From positions 1 through 39,460 of the forward strand of contig CALGNN010000149.1 of NCBI GenBank assembly GCA_937961455.1: a DNA stretch of 39,460 nt. Reading direction: 5' to 3'. This DNA is from an uncultured Saprospiraceae bacterium. GTDB taxonomy: Bacteria; Bacteroidota; Bacteroidia; Chitinophagales; Saprospiraceae. A model generated the notes under the pieces. The model saw only the letters and a program-made list of their open reading frames with translations. It did no database searches and had not been told where the DNA came from. Of the stretch, positions 34,122-39,460 are shown piece after piece. Positions within the stretch are counted from its first letter, which is position 1. Every line of letters begins with the position of its first letter. Made by a program: the position numbers and the translations under genes.

Positions 34122-34417
34122 ATTTATAAATTTTCATAGGAAAAATAATTCATTTTATTAACATAATATATTAATAAACAATTATTTATGAAGTTTTAGG
34201 GTAAATATAACATGAGGAATACCTAAAAATATGTACGAATTATTGGATTAGGTGATGCTTATTATTGTGTATGCAATTATTGATAAGAAAAACTACTGAT
34301 AAATTATAGACTGGCCAATATCAGGGACCCTAAAATTTATCATTCATTGCAATTTTAACCCTAAATTACCCAGGATCAACGCTTTCATTTAGCGTTGATC
34401 TTTTAAAAATCAAATCA
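34122..34417. other. 296-nt divergent intergenic region, AT-rich with repeated ACCCTAAA motifs
   Basis: The region separates the minus-strand helical protein from the plus-strand LuxR-type gene. It contains TTTAGGGT near 34195 and two copies of ACCCTAAA (about 34327 and 34358) in opposite orientation to it, and a long hairpin directly before the LuxR start (34373-34404). No exact TAnnTTTG box was seen on either strand. Confidence 0.5.
34373..34404 (+). promoter_or_regulatory. Terminator-like leader hairpin before the solo LuxR gene
   Basis: GATCAACGC (34374-34382) and GCGTTGATC (34392-34400) form a perfect 9-bp stem, one pair longer if T383-A391 is counted, followed by TTTT. The ATG is only 14 nt beyond. 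It could end a short upstream transcript or act as an attenuator controlling the LuxR-type gene. Confidence 0.55.
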
Positions 34418-34663
34418 ATGACCTCAACAACTATAACTAAGCGTGAAAAACAAATTCTTCAATGTCTTGCTGAAGGCATGAAGAGTAATGAAATTGCTCA
34501 AAAGCTTTTCATTTCACTTGCAACGGTGCATACACATCGCAAAAACATCAACAACAAACTTAATGCTAAGAGTAATTTTCAGTTGGCCATTATGGCCATT
34601 GAATTGAACTTGATTAGCTTAAACAATTGGCAGGATAATAATTCATTTATTCAGCTTGCTTAA
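34418..34663 (+). CDS. Solo LuxR/GerE-type helix-turn-helix protein
   Basis: An 81-residue protein that is nothing but a LuxR-type DNA-binding domain: TKREKQILQCLAEGMKSNEIAQKLFISLATVHTHRKNINNKL in one continuous run of the family consensus (residues about 7-48), then SNFQLAIMAIELNLI. There is no receiver, PAS or autoinducer domain, and no transmembrane helix, so it must take its cue from a partner, from dosage or from its leader. Regulators of this size are known (GerE-like). It lies behind the leader hairpin at 34373-34404 and 107 nt before the gene for a small exported protein, a plausible target. Confidence 0.9.
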   Translation: MTSTTITKREKQILQCLAEGMKSNEIAQKLFISLATVHTHRKNINNKLNAKSNFQLAIMAIELNLISLNNWQDNNSFIQLA

Positions 34664-34770
34664 AGACTTCATTAAGTATTTAACATCTTCTTTTCTTTAT
34701 TAACGATACTTTAATATTTTGCATGAAATATATGCATCGTACAAATTGTTAATAAGAAAAATCTAGTATC

Positions 34771-35232
34771 ATGAGATATCAAATTCTTTTAGTAATCCTT
34801 TTAGCAGGCTTCTTTCAGTTAAATGCTCAAAAAGAAAGACCAACCAGACCTCAAGTTGAAGAAAAAGCTGCACCTTCAACATCAACACAAAGTACGCGAC
34901 CTCAAGTTTCAAATAGACTTGACAAGGCTCCCATTGAGTATGTATATGCTGAATTAATTGGGACTCGCAGGGCATTTTCTAATAACATAACAGTAATCAT
35001 AGACTATGGCCAGGATTCTAAATTGTTCGCTGTAGAACGTATTGTTGATCCAAGAACAGGTAAACCTAAAGTTTTCAACTCTATGATTGATGCGCTCAAT
35101 TTCATGAGTGAAAATGGCTGGGAATTTGTGCAGGCATATGTCGCTTCAGCGAATAATACGAATACTTTTTTCTGGCTTCTAAAGCGTGATAAAAACTACG
35201 GTAAAACTCCAGAAGCGGGAAGAAGAAATTAA
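34771..35232 (+). CDS. Small exported protein of unknown function
   Basis: A 153-residue protein with a signal peptide (about 1-19, ending FFQLNAQ) and a polar, Pro/Ser/Thr-rich linker (20-50) in which 'TRPQV' occurs twice (about 25-29 and 42-46). The folded part from about 55 (IEYVYAELIGTRRAF ... VIIDYGQ ... FNSMIDALNFMSENGWEFVQAYV ... FFWLLKR) looks like a small alpha/beta domain recurring in Bacteroidota hypothetical proteins. No catalytic residues are recognised. Location is probably periplasmic. It is downstream of the solo LuxR gene on the same strand. Confidence 0.72.
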   Translation: MRYQILLVILLAGFFQLNAQKERPTRPQVEEKAAPSTSTQSTRPQVSNRLDKAPIEYVYAELIGTRRAFSNNITVIIDYGQDSKLFAVERIVDPRTGKPKVFNSMIDALNFMSENGWEFVQAYVASANNTNTFFWLLKRDKNYGKTPEAGRRN

Positions 35233-35372
35233 AATAGCCTCAGAGAAATATATTCTCGGATGACAAGTAGTTTCACACACTTCTTGAATTCAAAAAATAT
35301 AGATGTTTTTACTGAGCGCTTGCTAGAACTAAAATTTAAGTTTTTATGACTTTAAAAGCTTAACTATTCTTT

Positions 35373-35380
35373 TAATTTTG
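35373..35380 (+). promoter_or_regulatory. Candidate -7 box of the ferredoxin gene
   Basis: TAATTTTG matches TAnnTTTG exactly, 57 nt before the ATG. Its leader would include a small hairpin, AACGAA-GGTTTT-TTCGTT (35398-35415). The -33 region has only TTT, so the call is tentative. Confidence 0.4.
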
Positions 35381-35437
35381 CAGCTCTATTAAACTTTAAC
35401 GAAGGTTTTTTCGTTTGAGTTTAATGTAAAGAATAGA

Positions 35438-35791
35438 ATGGCAATAATAATAACAGACGAATGTATTAATTGCGGAGCTTGCGAGCCCGAATGTCCTAAT
35501 ACAGCTATTTATGAAGGTGGTGTAGAATGGAAGATTTCAGAAGGAAATAGTATTAAAGGTTTTCATATACTTGAATCAGGAGTAAAAGTATCCGTTGATG
35601 ATTCACATCAACCAGTAGAAGATGACTTCTACTTTATAGTGCCTGACAAATGTACAGAGTGCAAGGGTTTTCATGATGAACCGCAATGTGCTGCAGTATG
35701 TCCTGTAGATTGTTGCATTCAGGATCCTGACCGTATCGAATCTGAAGAAACGCTTCTTCAGCGACAAGCTACTTTACATCCAGTAGCTTAA
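35438..35791 (+). CDS. 2[4Fe-4S] dicluster ferredoxin (117 aa)
   Basis: Small cytoplasmic electron carrier with two cubane clusters. The first motif is [12 protein letters not shown] (Cys9, Cys12, Cys15, Cys19). The second, [18 protein letters not shown] (Cys72, Cys75, Cys84, Cys88), has the C-x2-C-x8-C-x3-C spacing of Allochromatium-type ferredoxins. Two extra cysteines follow (92, 93). About 50 residues separate the motifs, more than in short clostridial ferredoxins. The partner is unknown; in other Bacteroidota I recall this form next to an acyl-CoA reductase gene, and such a gene lies at 20170-21201 in this window. It is transcribed alone and its stop shares TTAA with the convergent gene. 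Confidence 0.93.
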   Translation: MAIIITDECINCGACEPECPNTAIYEGGVEWKISEGNSIKGFHILESGVKVSVDDSHQPVEDDFYFIVPDKCTECKGFHDEPQCAAVCPVDCCIQDPDRIESEETLLQRQATLHPVA

Positions 35792-37104
35792 AAGTCATAA
35801 CTTAAGCCCATTGATAAGTATGAAAATGCATTTTTCCTATTGTTAGCAACATTTCTATCATAGGCTTCATTTTCAATAGCTGCTTTATCTGACACAAAAG
35901 AACCTAAAGACTGTGTATATGATAGATCTATATTAATTTGATCAGTCAAACTATAATGCGCACCTGTCTTTAATGATAAATATGATCTGTGTATAAATCC
36001 TTCATCAAGAGGATAGGTATCATTGATTTTTACTGAAGGCGGATTGTCATCAGAAAGATGCAAATTATCCCCTGAGGCATTCAATAAATAACCTAATTTT
36101 AAGCCTCCAGATATTGATAAAGTAGACAACAGTTTATAATCCAGTTCAATTGGCAACTCGAGTAATACTGACTTGTCAACGGACTTTAATATTTCTGAAG
36201 CACTAGAAGAGCCTTTAGTTATAATACGCTCTCTTAATACCAAGGCATTATCATTACTTCTAAGCCAAGATTTAATATTATGTTGACTTTTAAAGAAGCT
36301 CAAATCAAAACCAGATCTAAGAGAAAATCTTCTATTTAATTTTAATTTAGAAACAAGACCAACTGAAGCTCCCTCATAAGCTAACATATTTCCCAATACA
36401 TAAGAAGCTTGCAAACCGAATGACAAAGGAGAAACTTGCCTAAATTTTACAGGCGTATTCATGCTTTTCGGAAAAGGCTTATACTCATTTAAAGTCAATT
36501 GATCAATCTGTAAGCCAGGAATATTTGATATTTTTTCAAAGGATACTTCATTAAAAGCCATCATTTTATCGTGCTTAGTTTCATCTAAAACATCAAGTTG
36601 ATCTGTCTTAATAAAACTAGCAGTTTTGGTATTAATGGAATAATCATGATAAACTAGCTCATTATTTTCAATGACATCCATAACAACAGGAGCTTCGGCG
36701 GTTATAGCTTGTTTAACTAAACTTTCTTTTCTTGTTGGCACTTGAGCTACAAATTCTTCTATTTCAGGTTTTTCCTGAGACACTTTTACAGAAGTTTCAT
36801 GGATAGGTAAAAGCACATCATTACTACCCTTTTCACCTGAAGGGTCTGTATTGACTGGCACTACATCTTGTATCACAGAAGCAACTGGAATTGCACTTTT
36901 TTCTTCGGGTGTCGCTTGCTTAGGTTGATATTGTTTCCAAATTACAAAAGCAATTAAACTAAAGGCAAGAATTCCTGTAGTGAAGAACCAAAAATAACCT
37001 CTCCGCTCATCCTTTACCGGCATCTCTTTATCCAGAAGGGTCCTCATATGGTCCCACCCAGATTCTAAAAATTCATCATCAATATTCGAGTAATTATCCT
37101 GCAT
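35788..37104 (-). CDS. Membrane-spanning protein fused to an outer-membrane-barrel domain, anti-sigma candidate
   Basis: A 438-residue protein with an unusual plan. Residues 1-36 are a short cytosolic helix region ([20 protein letters not shown]), 37-57 a single transmembrane helix ([21 protein letters not shown]), about 60-220 a disordered periplasmic linker rich in Glu, Val and Pro, and about 225-438 a beta-barrel domain like PF13568 ([15 protein letters not shown] ... [17 protein letters not shown] ... [12 protein letters not shown]), ending in the aromatic beta-signal LSMGLSYDF. The start ATG overlaps the ECF sigma gene by 11 nt, and the N-terminus resembles anti-sigma proteins linked to such genes. 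It may bind the sigma factor and link it to the outer membrane; this is inference. Confidence 0.75.
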   Translation of the reverse strand: MQDNYSNIDDEFLESGWDHMRTLLDKEMPVKDERRGYFWFFTTGILAFSLIAFVIWKQYQPKQATPEEKSAIPVASVIQDVVPVNTDPSGEKGSNDVLLPIHETSVKVSQEKPEIEEFVAQVPTRKESLVKQAITAEAPVVMDVIENNELVYHDYSINTKTASFIKTDQLDVLDETKHDKMMAFNEVSFEKISNIPGLQIDQLTLNEYKPFPKSMNTPVKFRQVSPLSFGLQASYVLGNMLAYEGASVGLVSKLKLNRRFSLRSGFDLSFFKSQHNIKSWLRSNDNALVLRERIITKGSSSASEILKSVDKSVLLELPIELDYKLLSTLSISGGLKLGYLLNASGDNLHLSDDNPPSVKINDTYPLDEGFIHRSYLSLKTGAHYSLTDQINIDLSYTQSLGSFVSDKAAIENEAYDRNVANNRKNAFSYLSMGLSYDF

Positions 37105-37654
37105 ATAATTTGTTTCTATTATTAAAAAGTTGGTCTTTCAATATTTTGCGAGCTTGAGAAAGGTGCCATTTAGAATTGCCTTCTGAAAAATTTAATTTTT
37201 CTGAAATTTCTTTATGCGAATACCCTTCAATGGCAAACATTCGGAATACACTTTGTGAAGTGGATGGCAAGTTGGCTATAAGATCTAAAATATCCTCAGC
37301 ATACAATTGATCTAAGGCATTTACTGTAGTAACTTTTTCCTTTTCTTCCAGTACAAAGTGATTGATATATTTATTTTCTTTTCTAAAATGATCTGAAATA
37401 CAATGGAATACAAGTTTTCTCATCCAGCCTTCAAATGATCCAGCGAAAGCAAAAGTGTCGATTTTTTTAAAGACCCTTAAGAAGCCATTATTGACAATCT
37501 CCATGGCTTTGTCCCGATCATTAGTGTACCGAAAGCAAAGTTGAAGCATCTTTGGAAAGTACTGTTTATAAAGCTTCTCTTGAGCTGCACGTTCATTCCT
37601 AACGCATGCTTCAATTAAAACTCTTTCTTCAGCAATTTTTTTGATCTTATCCAT
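37094..37654 (-). CDS. ECF-type sigma-70 factor
   Basis: A 186-residue extracytoplasmic-function sigma factor. Region 2 runs through about 27-95 (YKQYFPKMLQLCFRYTNDRDKAMEIVNNGFLRVFKKIDTF is followed by FEGWMRKLVFHCISDHFRK), and region 4 near 125-170 carries the HTH (LPSTSQSVFRMFAIEGYSHKEISEKLNFSEGNSKWHLSQARK). It redirects RNA polymerase to a small regulon, probably under control of the next gene, which overlaps it by 11 nt. The gene upstream ends 13 nt before it. Bacteroidota ECF genes of this length are usually paired with an anti-sigma gene directly downstream, as here. Confidence 0.93.
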   Translation of the reverse strand: MDKIKKIAEERVLIEACVRNERAAQEKLYKQYFPKMLQLCFRYTNDRDKAMEIVNNGFLRVFKKIDTFAFAGSFEGWMRKLVFHCISDHFRKENKYINHFVLEEKEKVTTVNALDQLYAEDILDLIANLPSTSQSVFRMFAIEGYSHKEISEKLNFSEGNSKWHLSQARKILKDQLFNNRNKLYAG

Positions 37655-37667
37655 AGAATGTTTTGGT

Positions 37668-38450
37668 TTAAAAAACCATACCCACTTTAACTACTAATCT
37701 ATTATATCGTACATCTCTGCTGATGATATCTGCTGTATTTGAATCCTCCCATTTAAAAGAAGCTTCTTGAAAACGATATCCCACCTCGTATATCATATTT
37801 AATCCTTTTCTCCCTCCAGTTCTTATCCCAATTCCAGGGTTAATAAAAATTCCACCACTTGCATTAATCAAGTCCCTAGATTCATTTGGGACAGCAAATG
37901 CATAGCCAGCTCTTAAATTATAATATGGACTTGCCCAGTTTTCTAAAAAATAACCTCTTACTTCAGCAAATAATGGGTAAACCAGCTCTGTATCCTCAAA
38001 TCCTTGATCAAATTGATATGAATCAAATTTTAGCACATCAGCTCCAATGCCTAATCCAAAACCAAATAATCGATTTTGCATAAAACCAAAACTGGTACTT
38101 ACTCCAGAACCAAATTCAGAACCAGATAGGGTTGCAAAATCAAATGCCATATAAAAACCTTCTTCTCTAAACCCATATTCCCTGAATTTATAATTAGAAT
38201 AAACTGACTTTGAAGAATTTTTAGACTTTTTTTGTATGATTTTTCGGACATCCTTTTCCAAGAGTGTAACCTCGCCATCTTTAATTTTTATAACTAGATA
38301 GTCCCCTCTAACAAATTCAATAATTTCTCCCTTGTAAACATTGCCACTATATGTGTACACCCAATCTTCTGTGTTGGTCTTGATTTCTTGACCATTTACA
38401 AATTGAAGGTTAAAAAAAACACATAAAAGAAAGAAACTGAATTTTTTCAT
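37668..38450 (-). CDS. Outer-membrane-barrel protein at the head of the sigma operon
   Basis: A 260-residue exported protein. A signal peptide ends FVNGQ (about 21). Residues about 28-75 (VYTYSGNVYKGEIIEFVRGDYLVIKIKDGEVTLLEKDVRKI) form a small SH3-like beta domain. From about 95 on, alternating strands (FYMAFDFATLSGSEFGSG, FGFGLGIGADVL, PYYNLRAGYAFA) end in a C-terminal phenylalanine (VVKVGMVF), indicating an outer-membrane barrel. It is first of three closely spaced genes with the ECF sigma gene and the membrane/barrel fusion, and may be the sensor or a target of that sigma factor. The function is unknown. Confidence 0.75.
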   Translation of the reverse strand: MKKFSFFLLCVFFNLQFVNGQEIKTNTEDWVYTYSGNVYKGEIIEFVRGDYLVIKIKDGEVTLLEKDVRKIIQKKSKNSSKSVYSNYKFREYGFREEGFYMAFDFATLSGSEFGSGVSTSFGFMQNRLFGFGLGIGADVLKFDSYQFDQGFEDTELVYPLFAEVRGYFLENWASPYYNLRAGYAFAVPNESRDLINASGGIFINPGIGIRTGGRKGLNMIYEVGYRFQEASFKWEDSNTADIISRDVRYNRLVVKVGMVF

Positions 38451-38660
38451 ACGTTGAGCTATGGGTTGAACATAAATATAAGTTCTTTAAAGTAATTAAT
38501 CTAAAACAAGAACGCTCAAAATAGCTATAGATTATCTATCAATTATTAAGACATCAATCTCAACAAATTGGTTGGTATAATTTATGAAAAGATTCAAATC
38601 TGTTTATAATAAATAATTGCTTATCTTTAGAATTCGCTTAAACAAGTTTGAAAGTCCAAT

Positions 38661-39460
38661 ATGGAAGCATTAAAGTATCAAATCAAATCATTTGAAAAGC
38701 TCCCTGTCCAAATATGGGAAGATGCATCAAATGCTAGTAAGCATATCGCCAATTCAATTGCACTATCTATTCGCAAAAAACAAGCTGATGGCGAAATGAT
38801 TGTGCTTGGCTTAGCTACTGGTTCTTCCCCAATAAAAATCTATGATGAATTAGTACGATTGCATAAAGAAGAAGGCTTGAGTTTTGCCAATGTAGCAACA
38901 TTCAACTTAGATGAGTATTATCCAATGGATCCTGATGCAATACAAAGCTATGTTCATTTTATGAATGAATATCTTTTTGATCATATTGATATAAAGAAAG
39001 AAAATGTTCATATACCAGATGGTACAATTTCAATTGATGATGTGGACAGCTTTAATAAATCTTATGAAAAGAAAATTGAAGACCTTGGTGGTATAGATAT
39101 ACAAATTTTAGGAATTGGAAGGACAGGTCATATTGGATTTAATGAACCAGGGTCTTGGGAAAATTCAAAAACACGCTTAGTAAAGCTTGATAATCTGACA
39201 CGAACTGATGCAGCGAAAGATTTTATAAAAATAGAGAATGTCCCTTACCGAGCTATCACAATGGGGATTTCAACAATTATGAAATCCAAAGAAGTCTTCT
39301 TAATTGCATGGGGAATGCACAAAGCTGAAATTGTTAAAGAAGCCATTGAAGGTCCTATCAATATCAATGTTCCTGCAACTTATTTACAAAAGCATGCAAA
39401 TATTAAAGTTTATTTAGATGAACCAGCGTCTGAAGCCTTGACAAGAAATAGCACTCCTTG
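38661..39460 (+). CDS. nagB: Glucosamine-6-phosphate deaminase, N-terminal part, cut by the window end
   Basis: The frame starts at an ATG at 38661 and is still open at the last base (266 codons seen). It matches NagB: VLGLATGSSPIKIYDEL (the phosphate-binding loop), ATFNLDEYYPMD with the catalytic aspartate, ILGIGRTGHIGFNEPGS with the conserved histidine, and AITMGISTIM. The enzyme converts glucosamine-6-phosphate to fructose-6-phosphate and ammonia. The form beginning ALKYQIKSFEKLPVQIWED and extending well past usual NagB length (about 265 aa) points to the long Bacteroidota type, which carries an extra C-terminal PIG-L/LmbE-like domain; that part is outside the window. A near-consensus TATCTTTA precedes it. 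Confidence 0.93.
   Translation, partial: MEALKYQIKSFEKLPVQIWEDASNASKHIANSIALSIRKKQADGEMIVLGLATGSSPIKIYDELVRLHKEEGLSFANVATFNLDEYYPMDPDAIQSYVHFMNEYLFDHIDIKKENVHIPDGTISIDDVDSFNKSYEKKIEDLGGIDIQILGIGRTGHIGFNEPGSWENSKTRLVKLDNLTRTDAAKDFIKIENVPYRAITMGISTIMKSKEVFLIAWGMHKAEIVKEAIEGPININVPATYLQKHANIKVYLDEPASEALTRNSTP

Noticed and set aside
34255-34299. A 14-codon plus-strand ORF (MLIIVYAIIDKKNY) upstream of the solo LuxR gene.
   Set aside because: It is too short, in very AT-rich DNA where such frames arise by chance, and has no support apart from the downstream hairpin.
35243-35257. GAGAA ... TTCTC hairpin after the small exported protein gene, considered as a terminator.
   Set aside because: It is only 5 bp long and has no U tract after it.
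1-39460. Search for tRNA, rRNA, CRISPR arrays, defence systems, integrases and prophage genes.
   Set aside because: All intergenic regions are short and AT-rich, with no cloverleaf, regularly spaced repeats or related proteins seen.

Overview
The window is an AT-rich, gene-dense chromosomal segment from a member of the phylum Bacteroidota, most likely Saprospiria/Saprospiraceae. The evidence is seen directly: type IX secretion (T9SS) C-terminal domains, a choice-of-anchor-L protein ending in a gliding-motility-type C-terminal domain, dockerin-like repeats of the DVN...SDILKMRKIILGI kind, a TamL-type BamA-family lipoprotein, a long-form NagB, many Gln-terminated signal peptides (..AQ, ..GQ) and TAnnTTTG -7 promoter boxes. 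I count 38 protein genes, two cut by the window ends. I find no rRNA, tRNA, CRISPR array, transposase or phage gene.

Layout. 1-5538 carries secreted and envelope proteins: the N-terminus of an exported protein, an M20 peptidase, a GH9 cellulase with a T9SS tail, and a large choice-of-anchor-L protein. 5542-11402 holds lipB, a secreted redoxin/dockerin-like fusion, an exported protein of unknown function, and a coupled pair of an M1 metallopeptidase and a CPBP membrane protease. 11456-16346 is a plus-strand run: cutC, a DUF6580 membrane protein, a DUF1835 protein, two tandem paralogous beta-barrel-like proteins, and a TlpA-type thioredoxin lipoprotein with the best promoter in the window. 16359-22985 has a SpoU rRNA/tRNA methyltransferase divergent from tamL, then the tightly packed minus-strand set of an outer-membrane barrel, an RluD-type pseudouridine synthase, a LuxC-like acyl-CoA reductase and nth. 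23020-27305 is amino-acid metabolism and ion transport: a transsulfuration enzyme, a phosphoesterase, a class I aminotransferase and a CPA1 Na+/H+ antiporter. 27437-32388 has a single-RRM RNA-binding protein with its own terminator and structured leader, then GT4, DJ-1/PfpI, M20 amidohydrolase and GT-A glycosyltransferase genes. 32389-35791 is the least conventional part: a gene-poor stretch with a strong plus-strand terminator but no recognised gene in front of it, a helical protein of unknown function, a solo LuxR-type HTH protein behind a leader hairpin, a small exported protein and a dicluster ferredoxin. 35788-38450 is a three-gene envelope/ECF-sigma operon, and 38661-39460 is the start of nagB.

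Most genes are core metabolism and envelope biogenesis and behave as expected. The observations I rate most worth checking are: (1) an orphan plus-strand transcript in 32389-32749, which could be an sRNA or a 20-residue peptide; (2) an ECF sigma operon whose last gene fuses a short anti-sigma-like N-terminus and inner-membrane helix to an outer-membrane barrel; (3) leader hairpins before the RRM gene and before the solo LuxR gene; (4) the thioredoxin plus dockerin-like fusion without a sorting tail; (5) an endonuclease III without the canonical four-cysteine Fe-S motif. Nothing here resembles a known defence or mobile system.
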